Shown here piece by piece: positions 10,780-23,902 of a stretch of DNA of 64,000 nucleotides. Position 1 is the first letter of the stretch. Each line of letters opens with the position of its first letter. The position numbers were made by a program, and so were the translations under genes. The notes beneath the pieces are model-generated. The model saw nothing but the letters and a program-made list of their open reading frames with translations. It made no database searches and was not told the origin of the DNA. Origin of the DNA: Leptodontidium sp. MPI-SDFR-AT-0119 (Eukaryota > Ascomycota > Leotiomycetes > Helotiales > Leptodontidiaceae); assembly GCA_020726505.1 (NCBI GenBank), contig JAHLEZ010000016.1, positions 1,612,001 through 1,676,000 on the forward strand, in the 5' to 3' direction.

Positions 10780-13480
10780 TCATCTATTCCCAAGGTTATT
10801 TATGAAGTTTTCTAAATCGCGATCATCAGATCTGGACCGGCGGGTGACGTTCTCAAATTCGCTAGGAACTGCGCTCGACCACAGTGAATCGTTAAACGCG
10901 TAAGGATCCTGGTCGTAGAGGGGCATGTCGCCCATAAAATCCGACATTGGGATGCTGTCAAAGATATTGCCCAATTGGCCATCGTGATTCAAGACTGAGG
11001 CCAGGGCATTCTCAATCAGAGTCGTGTCAAAAGGTTTCGTTGCCACCGAAATTGCTGATATCGCTTGAGTTATTCGCCTGCAGGTTGTCTGTTCCGGATC
11101 TCGTTTTCTCCGCAAACAATTCCAGTGTGTGACTTGCAAGCCGCTCCAAACTGGATCTCGCCTTTCGGGTTCTGGGCCACCATTCACCGCCTGAGCTAAG
11201 CAAATTAGAGCAGGAACGGAAGTCCCGAGCCAACGAGGACAGTGATATTGATCTGCGGACTGTCGACGAAATGGACACGCAATACATGACGGTAGCGCCT
11301 GCGAGAAACACGTCTTGCACCGTCCTCCAGCTATGATATAGATTCCCAGATTCGTATAAGGCCTCATATAATCGCAACCGCTGTGTGGCGCCTTCAAAGC
11401 AGGTCTGGAGAGCTTGGTCACTGGGGCGGAGGATGGCTTGCGAGGGCTGATGCAAGAGACACATCGCACAATGATAGTGGATCTTCAACTATATCGAGAG
11501 GTTCTGGTCCGACGGTCCAAATGCCGTAGCCGCCGTTGAAGCCTCCGCCAGCCATTGGTCAAGTTCATGACGTATCTGGCTCTGCGTCGCGGCCAGAGTG
11601 CTTGATCTCGGAACACTGTCAGCTCGACTTGGAAGCCTGTAGAGTTCAAATTTAATCCTGGAAATATGTTGTGCCATCTTGAAGACCTGTATTGAGAATG
11701 GCATTGAGACAGTATCAGCACAATTTGCCGGCGAAACGGTGCCGCCTGGATCTTCTGACGCAATTCCTATAGGAAGGCCTACGTCAAATGTGTCGTCTCC
11801 TATGCCAAGAGGGCGACCCTGAATAGTGCTGATAGACCTATCAATTGATTAACGACTTACTCATGCCGCAACTAACGTTAAGATGACCCACCTATCTAAA
11901 GAATACGCACAAAAGAAGACCCTTCTTCGCATTTCAGCAGCAAGACCGCTGAATTTGCCGGAATTACCGACCTCCCTATGTATACCAAGGTCTATGCTGT
12001 GGGCCATAGCAATATGGGTAAGAGTCCACACGTTATTGCATCCATCGGGATCGATGAGGCTGTGGACGATAAGAAGCAAAACAGACTGTAGTACAGGCAT
12101 AGAAATTGTTCCGAAAACATGCTTTGACAGAGATATCGCAGATTTGAAAAGCATGCTAGGATCATGGCTGTATTTCCGTTTTCTTATTTGCAATGTTGCC
12201 CCAATACTTAAAGCAATAAGCACCTGAAACGCAGCCACATGCGCTGAAATTGGGATTAATCAACAACCTCGAGAGGTGTGTTCCTCGCCATTGTAGGCAG
12301 GGGGCTGAACAGCAGTTGGCCATCCGTTGTGCTGGATCGGAGTTTCTGAAGGACTCGAGACACATTAATAAAGGGCGTCTACAACTTAGTCAAACGAGGG
12401 TCGATGGAGGAATGGATGATTGGGATGAGCATATTGGAAGAATCGTCTCAATAGGACATCACAGTCTGAGCGCGAAGGGAGATCCTGAGCTGGTAATTAG
12501 CAACCGGGGTTGAGGAAATCCCGCCAATTCACATACCTTACGGAGCTGTTCATAGAGGCTCTGTACGGCTTTTCTGACATCTTCTAACTGCGACATATCA
12601 ATGCGATTGTCGCCATCATTACCACCGTGAAATTCGGCAGAAGGGTCATCTCTCCTTGAATTTCCAAATAGAGATCCTCCTATATTCTTGGTCTCGAGTA
12701 GCGACGCGAATAATGACCCTGAAGATGAACCCAGGTAATGTACCTGACGTGACTCGGGATTCAAAGACAAGAGGCCCAGGTCTAGGGCAACAGAGCGGGT
12801 GTCTTGTTCCACGGACGTCTCTCTGATCGCTGATCTATATAGATTCGACAGGGGCCGTCTCTGCCCTCTGGGGTCAGAAGCTGAGCTTGAGCAAGAAGGC
12901 TCCACAGATCTGGATGTCAAATCTGCTTAGTGTCCTCCAACCGGTCTAGACAAGAGAGGAGATTGTTTGGGCGGCATAGATCTAGGCTCGATAGAGAGAG
13001 CCGCAGGAACATCGGAGTATGTCGTCGCAGTGAAGAAAGGGCCGTCGTCGATATTGATGTGGGGAAGTTGTGTTCGAATAATGTCTTCGAGCCATGCAAT
13101 ACGTGCATTGGCGTTCGCAGCAGAGAATCTATCAAAGCTCTATCAGAGAGAAACTTGAATGCTACTCAAAATCTGGGAAACTTGCCCTCGAGCGATACGT
13201 CTGTCGGCGTCGCGCTCATCTACATCAACGCATAATATCGCATAATATGCCAGCTTTGGAGCAGTTTCCACATGCAGGGACTTGACCATCGCACTACAGA
13301 AGTATCAGCGGAAGCTCCAGCTTCTAAACGAGAAAATACCTTGATACGTCTGTGGCGGCATCGCTCGCACGCCGACCGGACCTTCTTTGCCTTCTTGGAG
13401 CCATTGCTTTCAATTCGTTGTATTGTACCAGAGGTCTCAGGAGGTAACCCCGAAGCTGCCGCGCCCAGTTCTTCGTTCAT
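10780..13480 (-). pseudogene. Zn2Cys6 transcription factor, disabled
   Basis: The ATG at 13480 starts a frame with half a zinc cluster (RSACERCRHRRIK). After an intron (GTATTT to CTGTAG) the second half follows: CDGQVPACGNCSKAGILC. Later segments match the fungal-specific regulator middle homology region: FFQYAHPNHPFLHRPSF, then GCNNVWTLTHIAMAHSIDLG and EMRRRVFFCAYSLDR. The frame is broken by a 10-bp tandem duplication at 13229-13248 just after the cluster, and by several TAA/TAG codons (near 12930, 12400 and 11488) that CAA/CAG would restore. The C-terminal part changes frame near 11030, either an intron I could not place or another lesion. It lies between the MULE and the amidohydrolase, suggesting it once regulated this catabolic neighbourhood. 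Confidence 0.85.
13229..13248. repeat. 10-bp tandem duplication in the Zn2Cys6 pseudogene
   Basis: The decamer CGCATAATAT is present twice without spacer. Removing one copy restores the reading frame from the zinc cluster into the linker, so the duplication is the frameshifting lesion. Confidence 0.92.
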
Positions 13481-14063
13481 AGTAGCGTACGTTCACGCCG
13501 TCAAACACCAATGATTCTCACGCGTCGCGATATACAAGGAAGCAGTATACCAACGGAAATAGCTAGGCGTGTAGGATTAGAGCTGCAGTCGCGAATTAAC
13601 GCCAGAATGGAAATTCGATTGCGGGGTTGGAGTTGCTGAGTAAGCCCTAAAACAAAACAAAGAAGTCTGCTGTTATAGTGTTTGCTTTCTTTCCATTCCA
13701 TTAAATCTCTTCTTCTGGTTCTATCATCATTCATCATTAATACCATCCTCGCTTCTCACACCTACTGTTACTATGAAGCGTCAGAGTTAGCTTTACTATC
13801 AACATCATTTGGTTTAAGCTACGGCCGCCCTAGACTTCGCCTTCCCCTTCGCTACTTCAGACCAGACGGGTTCGCGTCGCTCTATGTAGTCCAGAGCATA
13901 AACGTTCTCATATTACTGAGTTCTAATTTATATATGTTCTACATGCCGTATAATTCACTTAGGTTCGTGATCATCAACAGCCTCCATTACTCGTCCGTCA
14001 GCCAGTGACGCAGACTAGTCAACCACGCTCGGTCATCAATTTGTTGAAATAGTATCTCCGCTA

Positions 14064-17000
14064 CTCGTCGGTTTCCTGATTTTTTTTTTGAAATATTTAC
14101 CGACCTGCTGGCGCAGGTCGGACTTAGTAACTTGGACATCCCAGCAACTTAGACACAGCGAGACCGACCTAATTAACTACTTTACACAACCAATTCTAGT
14201 CCGTTTGACTTGATTTTTTCATAAAAAGATGCGCCGTAATTGAAATTATAATTACTAAATAAGTGTATTAGGGTTAAAGCTAATTAATAAGGTGTTGTTT
14301 AGAGTTAAATATAGATTTTGAATAAATATTTTGTAAGTCTTAGCGCTACGGGATATCCCGTAGGGCATCGACAGGGGTGCGAATCGCGTCTAGATTCCCC
14401 CTCTAACACGTAAAAACGCGATTTATCTTACTTATATATATACTATTTAATTTAGACCACGAACTACGCTTATAATAGCTAAATCTACGCCTCAAATCAA
14501 GTATAAAGGGTCTAAGAGAGGCAAGAAGAAGTCCTCTTTAAATGTTAGTATTACTCGTATATAAAAGAAGCCCAAATATAAGACCCCTGTATATATAAGC
14601 CAGGAGGCTAGGATTTAAGCTACTCTAAAGGCATATAAGAACCCCGACGACACTAATATTACTAGTCGACGTATTACCGCCGGCGTCTTTAGTAGAGTCA
14701 GTTACTTTACTTTAAATTACTGTTATAAGAAGAGAGATAGTTTAAAGAATTTAGTTAAGAATGGCGGCTATAACAAGAAGTTAAATAAAGCTCAAGAGGC
14801 GTCTTTAATATAATATATTAATATTACTATTAAGAGAGGCTTTCTTATAAGATACGATATAATTATTACCGCTATAACTATAATATTAAGTCTCTTTATA
14901 AAAGTTTTCTAGCGAATTAGACATAATTAGGCCAAAAGATAAGTTAAAAGAATAGACACTGCTGGCCGATATTATACTTTACGGACTACTCTAATAGACT
15001 AAAAGCGTAAAGATTATATAACGATTAGAGAGATCACTAATTACTTTTAAAAGTTAATTATAGTAATAGTTAAATACTTAATATATTAGAAAGATATCTT
15101 TAATATAAACGAAATTAGCTTCCGTGTTAGGTATATTAGTAGTATAATAGTTATTACGTACAAGAACATCCGAAAGGTACGTTTTCCCGCCTAAAAAGCG
15201 CTCATCCCGATAACTGAGTACGTATTAACTGTTTTTAGGTTTACACCCGTGACTTTGCCGACCGCGAATTTATATTAGTTATTAAGTATATCTCTACTAC
15301 TAGCTACGCCATTAATTACTACATTATTATACTGGGGGCTGTCTACTTAGAGAAGATGTTTAATAACAACTTACCTTTAAGCATGAAGATCTCTTATAGT
15401 AAAAAGGGGTACTTAAGTGATAAGCTTACATTAGAGTAGCTCAAATACTTTAATTAACAAACTAAAGGCCGCCAATAAGGCTAATAGTGTCTTTTGGTGT
15501 TTAATGGCTATAGGAGCTATATAACTTACGAGTTTATCTCTAAGTGTAAGTAATTAAAGATTATACCTTTTTATTTAATTACTTACTTAATATATATTAT
15601 ATAACTACTAGATGTTATATGTTTTTAGACAAAAAAGTATTAATATAGACGAGTAGTTAAAAATAGAATTAAATATAGTTATAATACCTTTACTAAATAC
15701 ACCTTTCTTTAATGCCTTTATTAAATCAAAGCCAAAACCTTTAAGAAAGAGACTATTTAGTCAGCCTTTAGACATACTAGTATATGGCTATTAAACCCGG
15801 ACGTCATTATTAAAGCTTTTAAGCTTACCTAGGATACTTAAATAGGCGATAAAAACACTAGTAGACAAGTGTACAACTATACTTTAGATAATCTATTTGC
15901 TGCAATTTATGTTCTTATATTTAACGAAGCTGTATTACGTTAGGTACTAGCTAGTAATCGCTTTTAGGAGGCCGAAACCACGTTAGATAATAAATACGAC
16001 TATATTCTGTGGATTTATAATAATAGAGCTTTTGACAATGAGCTAAAAGACGATATTCAGCTTCCACAGCTCCCACGTGACGGAAATATCGATATTACAG
16101 ACGATTTAATAGCTCCATTAGTAAGCTCTTATATTAACGAGTTACTTAATATTTAAGATTTAATAAAAACAGTAACTCTAAAGTAACCTTCGCAACCTAG
16201 AAGTATAAAAGACTATAGTGATTACGGCCTTAGAAAGAAGACAGAAAATCTACGTTAGTACACGAAAACACTATTTTTTAATACATTATACAGAGTTAAA
16301 GGAATTAACACACACGCCTAATTCCTAGAAACTTATGAAAATATATTGTCGTCTCTGTCAAAGCGACTCTTTAATAAGAAGTTCCGAAAAGGTAGTACAA
16401 TTAATACAATATTAGGCGACACCGCGCGCTAAGAGTTTACTTTAACTGTGTTAAATAATACCTAAGGCAGCAAATCCCTCGTGCTTAATGACGAAGACAG
16501 TACTAAGAGAGTTAAACCACGCGGCGGGGGCCGTGTAATCTCCTTTGGCGAAGGGCTATAAATTATTAGCGACAAGAACGAATCTGCCTAAGAATCTAAA
16601 CTTACGAAGCTCTACAGAGAGGCTAATATTACTAGAAATATATTAAAGATAAAGGAAGAGAAAGTTACTAGAGCTTTAACTCGACAGTAAAAGAAAGAGG
16701 AAAAGGAGACTACGAAGGCTTAAAAAAGAATAAAAAAGACACGTATTTAGGAGAAGAAAGCTTAGGCTAAAATATAATAAAAGCTCGACAAAGCTATAAA
16801 GAAACAGGCTTTAATTAATACTAAGAAGAAGCTTAGGGGTCAGAAACTAAATACAATTAAAGAGGAAGAGGCTATATAGCAAGAAGAGGCTACACAGTAA
16901 GAGCCTATAGTTATAGCCACATCTCAAAGACTAATTCGCACTAAGAGACTAATATAAAAGGCGATTGAGATACTTAGCGACAACGAGCAAGAGAGTAACA

Positions 17001-17417
17001 GTAATATTAAGAGTCTTATAAAGTTAGATTCGTCCGCTAATTCCGATTCCGACGTCAATTTGACTGATAATAGTTGTAGTAGGCCTGTAGATTACGATGA
17101 TTACGATTAAGGAGTGTCTAAGTTAGTGGTCGAATATGGGATTACATAAGCGAGTACATCCGAAACCCCCTTTACTTTAATTAATTACAATATATAATAT
17201 AAATTAAATAACGTCATCTAAGTTGTGATTAGTACAGAATTTTACTCCGGATCTAATAGTCTATCCCCGAAGTTAATTATATTAGTAGTAAAAAAGTTAT
17301 TCCTTGATTAAGACGGTATTCGCTATGTCCAAGTTGCTAGGATGTCCAAGTTACTGGGTCCGACCTACTAGCGCAGGTCAGTAAATATTTCAAAAAAAAA
17401 ATCAGGAAACCGACGAG
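14064..17417 (+). mobile_element. Pogo/Fot1-type DNA transposon, copy 1, RIP-degenerate
   Basis: 3354 bp bounded by inverted CTCGTCGGTTTCCTGATT ends and flanked by TA on both sides (14062-14063 and 17418-17419), the Tc1/mariner-pogo pattern. Just inside each end lie an A/T run, a short hairpin (around 14101-14120 and 17361-17378) and the words ACTTGGACAT or their complement. The interior is AT-rich and closely parallels 60036-63356. It inserted into the amidohydrolase gene. Confidence 0.92.
14510..17109 (+). pseudogene. Pogo-type transposase relic in copy 1
   Basis: The coding strand mirrors copy 2 (60535 onward) but is saturated with TAA and TAG codons, so no frame above 60 codons survives. 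The N-terminal psq-type helix-turn-helix region is recognisable from about 14565 and the DDE part from about 15250. The tail encodes a highly charged Lys/Glu/Arg segment (about 16600-16900). One block, 16073-16117, is identical to 62039-62083. Confidence 0.75.
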
Positions 17418-18297
17418 TAGTGCCTCCTCTCGAGACCTTATCTTAATATTCGGTGTGTGTGGCCTAGTTCCTGTTAGTCCACAGGAGCAGAAAGAAATAC
17501 GGATACTTACTAGTTACTGCCCCAAAGTACCCTTTGCGGATTCGCATTGACTAGAGTGAGGACTAGCGGCTTCATATCTTCATAGTAAGGAGCTATTGTA
17601 CTACTCCTGTACGGCGCCGAAGTCTTGATCCAAAAATTGCCAGTCTTCAAGAGTGCAACTATATCAGCGAGCCCTGGCTGCGAAAGCACATTGGCTCCAG
17701 TGGGCAACATGCTTTCTGCCTTCATCAACGCGTGGTGGTCAGTCACAACCTGCAACCCCAAAGTTAGAATGACTTGCCCAAGGCCCTCCCAATTGCCTTG
17801 GTTGATTTGCAGAAATTCTAGGAACCAACCCTTTGGACGGACCCGGTCGGCATACAATCTCAAGATCCGAATTTGTTTTTGAAGATCCTCCATTGATTTG
17901 TACCCATACAGATCCAATCGAATTCCGCGAACACCGCTATCGTGAAGGGCCTCGATTTCGACATCTGTGGTCTCTTCATTGATCACCGCACATCCGCGAG
18001 TTGTAGACGGCCCAAGTTTGTCTATGAACGCTGTCAAACAGGAACAGTCATGACCACACGACAAGCCATGCGTCAATACCGAGTGAGTGATCCCGAGAGA
18101 TTCCTTGAACGCCTGGAATTGTTCAACGGTAGCCTTGGGAGGTGTTAGGTGTCGATTGGGAGAGTAAGGGAAATTATGCGCTGGAAACCATCAGAGAACA
18201 ATCTTGATGTGCTACATTCAGACCTACGTTCGAAGATATGGTGATGTGTGTCACAGCCACCTTCTGGAAATAACTGCTCTACCTTGATGGGCCCCAT

Positions 18298-18919
18298 TTT
18301 TGCGGCTGTTGAGTACTGCAATGTTCGAAATTTTGGAAACCAAAAAAAAAAAAAAAAAAAAAAAAAGGGAACCGTGGAACCCTAACACAAAAGTTCATCT
18401 TACGATTCTCTACCAATAGTTACCGACGATGGGCTTTCGGTTTTTGCAGGCATGGTCGATCGACAAAGGTACCATGAGGGGATGGTTCCGTCGGACGACC
18501 GCGGATCAAACTGCTCTCCGCTCGCGGCTCGAATTGCACAGTCCATCCCTCAATCCAAGTTGTCGAAGCGGAGGGAAGCCCGATGGCTTCTGGTTTAATT
18601 GGATTCTAATGCTGGGTTTATTTGATGGATGTCAGATCCTGAGGAGCCTCAGTAGAGGAGGTGAGTGGAGTCAGAATACCAGGGGCTGCGGAGGGCGCTG
18701 ACGGAACCGTCCCTCATCGCCACTCATGTAGAGCGGATACATCCTTCAAACTGCCACCAAATGCTTTCTCGTCCTCCATAAAATCCACACAATTACATAA
18801 TTCCTACACCACTGGCTTTGTCCGTCAATGCATCGGGAAGTTCCGAAGGCTTATACGAGGTTCCCAATCCCACACTTTTTCTCCTTCGCAAACTGTCTTT
18901 TGGCTTTCTACATTCAATC
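18298..18919. promoter_or_regulatory. Divergent intergenic region with a 25-base poly-A run
   Basis: It separates the amidohydrolase start (minus, 18297) from the aconitase start (plus, 18920), so it should hold both promoters. A run of 25 A residues lies at 18342-18366. I see no clear TATA box. Open frames in the stretch have no family resemblance. Confidence 0.5.
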
Positions 18920-21562
18920 ATGTTTAGCGCCTGTCGGGGGTGCTTGATGCAGAACAGCATGCTTCGGTTTAGTCGATCGTTCTGGCCAAATAGGCCCGTA
19001 TTCTCATCTTCGTGGAGCAAGAGAATAGAGAGAAAGCGACATGGCCTCCGGCGGCTGGCCACCGTTGCCAGCAGCCTCGCCAGACATCCAGATCGGATCC
19101 CAATGAGCAAATTTGAAAATGTGAGAGTTCCATCCAGCAGCAGGAGAATAAATTGACAACTGACGTCTAATGATTAGGACTCGTTTCTTCCCTACTCCCA
19201 TCTCAATGATTCCCTTAGGCAAGTCAGGCGCAAGCTAAATCGCCCCCTCACACTCTCGGAAAAGATCCTCTACTCGCACTTATGCGATCCATTGAATCAA
19301 GATATTGAGCCAGGGAAATCATTTCTGAATCTCACTCCGGATCGCGTTGCTATCCACGACGCAAATGCGTCAATGGCTCTCCTCCAATTTATCAATGCGG
19401 GGTTCGACAGGACTGCTCTGCCAACGACCATTCACACTGATCATTTGACCATGGCTGAGAAGGGGGCGAGCGAAGATCTGGCAGCTGCGAAAATAAGACA
19501 TGAGGAGGTCTTTGAATTCTTGGCCTCTGCTTCTGCTCGTTACAATATTGGGTTCTGGAAACCAGGATCGGGAATTATTCACACTATCCTTTTTGAAAAT
19601 TACACATTGTAAGTCAGGGCAGCCAATGTATTTCTCCTGCTAATAGCCATAAGTCCCGGAGGTCTTCTTGTGGGAACAGATTCACATACACCTAATGCTG
19701 CTGGGATGGCTATGCTTGGTATTGGAGTCGGTGGATCAGATGCAGTGGATGCCATGGCAGGCATGCCGTGGGAATTGCCTTGCCCAAAGGTGTTGGGAGT
19801 TAGGCTTACAGGAAGACTGAATGGCTGGGCCAGCTCGAAAGATATCATATGCAAACTTGCTGGACTTGTGTCGGTCGGTGGAGGCAAAGGGAAGATTGTC
19901 GAATTCTTCGGCCCTGGAGTCGAGAAGCTTGGGGCAACATCAATGGCGACCATTGGCAACATGTCTGCAGAGATCGGGGCAACGTCTTGCTTGTTCCCAT
20001 ACAGCGACTCGATGAGTCAGTATCTGAAGGCTACGAATCGATCGGATATCGCTGATGCTGCATCAAAGAATCTGAATCTTCTGGCTGCTGACGAGGGGAG
20101 TGCATTATACTACGAGGATGTTGTGGAAATCAACCTGGATGAGCTGGAACCACACATAAATGGACCCTATACTCCAGATCTTGCGCATCCTTTGTCCAAG
20201 TTGGGGCAAGCAGTCCGAGAAAATTCCTGGCCGGAGAATCTAGCAGCATCACTTGTTGGTAGTTGCACCAATTCATCTTACGAGGACCTGATGAAGGTTT
20301 CTGGTTTATTGGAACAAGCCGATCGTGCCGGCCTTAAATTAAAGATACCTTTCTTTGTCTCAACTGGGAGCGAACAGATTCGAGCAACAGCGGAGGATGC
20401 AGGATTTTTAGAGAAAATGAGGAAGGCAGGGGCTGTTGTGCTCAGCAGTTCTTGTGGTCCATGTGTTGGACAGTGGCACAGAACCGATGTACCAAAGGTA
20501 AGGGCACTTTGATTTCTCGAAAACTCAACACTGACACTTGTTAGGGTGAGGCAAATTCAATTATTTCTTCCTTCAACCGTAATTTCACGGGGTAGGTACG
20601 CTGAGACTCTTCCAGTTGCACGCTGGACTGACCATTATAGCCGCCATGATGGCAACCCGGGCACCCATTCTTTCGTAACCTCGCCTGAGCTTGCAACTGC
20701 CTTCGCATTCTCCGGATCCCTCTCTTTCAACCCAGCCACAGACTCAATTACCAATGCAAATGGAGAATTGTTCAAATTCCAGCATCCCAAGGCAGACGAG
20801 CTGCCACTAGTTTTCAACAAAGGTGAACCTCTCTACCAAGCACCTCTTCCATTCGCGGAGGCCCAGCAGGTTGATGTTGTAATCAACCCCTCAAGTGATC
20901 GACTCCAGAAGCTCGAGCCATTCGAAGCATGGAAAAATGGTAACTCTCTTGACCTCCCAATCCTATTGAAAGTCAAAGGAAAATGCACCACCGATCATAT
21001 CTCTCCTGCCGGGCCATGGTACGATTACCGTGGGCATCTCGACAACATCAGCAATAATCTCCTTACCAGTGCCACAAATGCTTTTCTCCCAGACCACATG
21101 CCAGGAATGGCAAAGCATGCAGTTACTGGTGAGATAGACGCAACTCCCGTCATTGCACGAGCGTACAAAAATGCTGGCATCAGATACTGCATCATCGGGC
21201 ACGACAACTACGGTGAGGGCTCCAGCCGCGAGGTTGCCGCTTTAGAACCAAGGTATCTGGGTGCAGTAGCTATCATCGCAAATGGATTTGCACGAATTCA
21301 CGAGATGAATCTCAAGAAGCAGGGGTTGCTTCCACTGACATTTGCGGGCCCTGAGGCATGGGGAAAGATTAAAGATGGCGATCGAGTTGATATTCTTGGT
21401 GTTGAAAACATTAAGCAGGGCGAAGCGCTCACTCTGGTGGTCACGAGTAAGGATGGAAGTCGATGGGAGACGAAAGTGAACCACACCTTCTCCGAGGGAC
21501 AGATTCCTTGGTTGATGAAGGGGTCTGCGCTCAATCATGTGAGATCCTTGAAAGTATTATGA
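18920..21562 (+). CDS. Aconitate hydratase, mitochondrial type
   Basis: Five exons join in frame: 18920-19120, 19178-19608, 19654-20497, 20545-20591 and 20641-21562, giving 814 residues, the family's usual size. The N terminus is rich in Arg and Ser, a likely mitochondrial presequence. The three Fe-S ligands are present: GSCTNSS (Cys about 415) and SSSCGPCVGQW (about 478 and 481). Other signatures are KPGSGIIH, GTDSHTPNA, GKCTTDHISPAGPW and NYGEGSSREVAALEPR. The enzyme interconverts citrate and isocitrate; a second copy beside hydrolase and transporter genes may instead serve a related hydroxy-acid in a side pathway. Intron 2 ends in an unusual AAG acceptor. Unlike its left-hand neighbours it has no lesion. 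Starts at 18947 or 18959 are also possible. Confidence 0.93.
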
Positions 21563-22010
21563 TATACCTTAGCATTTATTCGAAATCAATTTACATGTTT
21601 CACCACAAAGTAAATTGGATCAGGATCTTGGCTCCGTTTAGGGAAGTAAAAATATAGGAGGCTATCACTTTCAAAATGATCAACTCAAGCAAAGTTGCCT
21701 CGTATTTCCGAGAAATTTTTAGATGCACAGGAAAAATTGCTTTAGAATCATCCAATATTTTGCTGGAAGCGGAACGTCCCGGGCCCAAGGCTGTGTGACC
21801 AGCTTGCCTGCATGGCAGCGGATGCATCCGCCAAAGGAAGTGACGGGGGAAACTTTGTGGCGACACTCCGTACAGGCTTCGACTTCCCGTTATAAATCCT
21901 AAGCTTGTCTGCTGAAAAGAGGAGTTTTTTCCTCGTTTATTTTGGAGGTAGGAGATCAGCTTCTGTGCCAATATTTTCGTGCGCTCAAATCAGTTGCGGA
22001 TTTAGTCGGC

Positions 22011-23328
22011 ATGGCTTCAGCCTTTGTATCTCAGCTGCTGACCTCGCTTCCTGCGGGGTTCGACTCCAACATTTCAGGCTCGGTGTGGGGGGTATATGAC
22101 ACCAAACAGCTTGCGGTCCTGCCAGGAAACTTCAACCGCACGAGTAAGGAAGCCTCTGTCTTCTCGCCCGGAAACTAAAGTAACAACTTCCAGCTTTCCA
22201 AGCACCGTGGTCAGCCACAGTCGACGACGAAGGTCTCCAGTCTCTGTACAACTCCCTCCTAATTTTCACGTGCCCAGACACTAATATGCAAATCCTCAGT
22301 AATGACTACCTCAACACCACCGACTTCGTAGCCTTCGACCCTTCCTTCTTCTCCATCATTGGCTCCTCTGCAAAAGTCGAACACATAATAACCCAACCCA
22401 CCTACCTCACCCACGAAGCCTCCTGCTTCATAAAATCCACCTCCCAACTGCACTTCGCCTCCTGGGGATTCGATCACTCGTGGCAATACTACCTCGACAC
22501 TACTACCAACGAACTCCACAACATCACTACCTCGCCTCCTACCTGGAATGCTCACGGATGTGTTTATTACAACGGTTCTGTTTATATTGCTACCGATACG
22601 ACGGAGTCTCAATATGGAAGCATTGTGAAAGTTAATCCAGAGACGAAGGAGGCGGAAACGCTGATCAATAATTTCTACCAACAGCCGTTTTTGGGTTTTA
22701 ATGATATTGAGATTGATAGGAATGGGAATTTTTGGGTTACAGATTCGATTTCTGCTTGGGTGCCTCTCCCTCCTCTCCCTCTTTCTATTCCCAACTGACC
22801 TTTTTTTTTTCCTTACAGGGACGCTCCATGACTAATTTCTGGCCTCAAACAACACCTGCAGTATACTTCATAAATGGGACGACATTAGCACCAAAATGGG
22901 TCTTCCAAACCCCCGGCAACGCGAACGGCATCGCCATCTCTTCTTCCGGCACATTGTATGTCGATGTGACAGATGTTTCCTCTGGCCGGCCCAATGTTAA
23001 AGACCCCTTGAAGCCCAGGCAACTTAACTCATATTCCACAGATCACCAGCCGGTGTTACGCGATGCAAGGTTATTCTCAAATTCCATCTCATATTATTGT
23101 GATGGAGTCCGAGTATCGAAGAATGGGTTGATTTGGTGTGCTGCTGGTGATGGTGTGGATGTTATTGATAAGGATGGGAAGACGTTAGGACGGGTAAGAG
23201 TGGGGGGTGGGGATAGGTTGAGCGCGGCTGTAAACATTGCGTTTGAGGAGCATGTGCTTTGGGTTGTAGGGAGGGGAGGTGTGTGGAAGGTTTCGGGCAT
23301 AGAGGAGGTGCTTCAGAGGTATTGGTGA
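22011..23328 (+). CDS. SMP-30/gluconolactonase-like beta-propeller hydrolase
   Basis: Three exons, 22011-22143, 22194-22759 and 22819-23328, give 402 residues. The repeats fit a six-bladed propeller of the SMP-30/lactonase family: NGSVYIATDTTESQYGSIVK, FNDIEIDRNGNFWVTDSIS, the GNANGIAISSSGTLYV blade, and YYCDGVRVSKNGLIWCAAGD. The acidic and asparagine residues in these turns are the usual metal ligands. Members hydrolyse sugar lactones or related esters. The ATG is in a good position after an upstream T/A-rich leader and no signal peptide is evident. It lies downstream of aconitase on the same strand and may belong to the same catabolic group. Confidence 0.85.
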
Positions 23329-23902
23329 GTGGAGATGGGGCTTTGGGGAGAGATGGATGGAGGTAATGCTCTTGTTTATATTTTGAGGATAAGGAACCAG
23401 CCCGCTAAATGGCTTTCTATTCTTCAGATTTAGATATAGCAGCACCTTACGACATCTATTCTTATTGAAGGATGCTTGTTCATGAGCTAGGTGTCGCTTG
23501 GGAAGGTGATTTTGGGATTGCCAGACCAGTGCTTGACTCCATTGCGCTGCCTACTTTACCCTTTCTTAGACCTTGAGTACCTCGGTTCTACCAGGAAATG
23601 GTATGGCAAGACGTAGAACATCAGTTATTATATTTCAATTTGGGTTTTGAGCCTGCACCGAGACCACTTAAGTGAAGATGTCTCCGAAGGTGTATTCGGA
23701 AAATTCTTGCTCGCTTGCAGAAAGACATGTTCACCTCTTGCCTCGGCACATGAATCATGCTTATGCATGCATACATATGCCTAAATCCAGTGCCTATCCA
23801 ATGCGAGTGAAAGACGTTTGTTGCCAACATAAACACCGCGAGAATGACATTTTCTTTGATCGAACAACTTTACTGATTTTTTTGTTTCATCGTCATTACA
23901 TC
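23329..23902. other. Intergenic, no gene supported
   Basis: Leader region of the isoflavone-reductase-like gene. No frame with family resemblance is present. Confidence 0.5.

Larger units (their letters stand above)
13939..18297 (-). pseudogene. Amidohydrolase (2-pyrone-4,6-dicarboxylate hydrolase-like), split by a pogo insertion
   Basis: Exons: 18297-18228, 18180-17511, 17463-17418, and the distal part 14061-13939 on the far side of the inserted element. Removing 14064-17417 and one TA gives a 909-nt frame (303 codons), the usual family length. Seen residues include GGCDTHHHIFEP near the start (HxH metal ligands), RGIRLDLYGYKS, a VVTDHHAL segment, RVLWGS before the expected Asp-Trp, and DDRAWLTSLRHWL near the end. 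Besides the insertion, the codon split by the last intron reads TAG instead of TGG and another TAA sits at 13987-13989. The aspartate before that Trp is asparagine, so a metal ligand is lost. These TIM-barrel hydrolases open lactone or pyrone rings in aromatic catabolism; the substrate here is unknown. Confidence 0.88.

Noticed and set aside
22259..22681. Long minus-strand frame opposite the SMP-30-like gene
   Set aside because: Shadow of the plus-strand coding sequence, which has clear family signatures.
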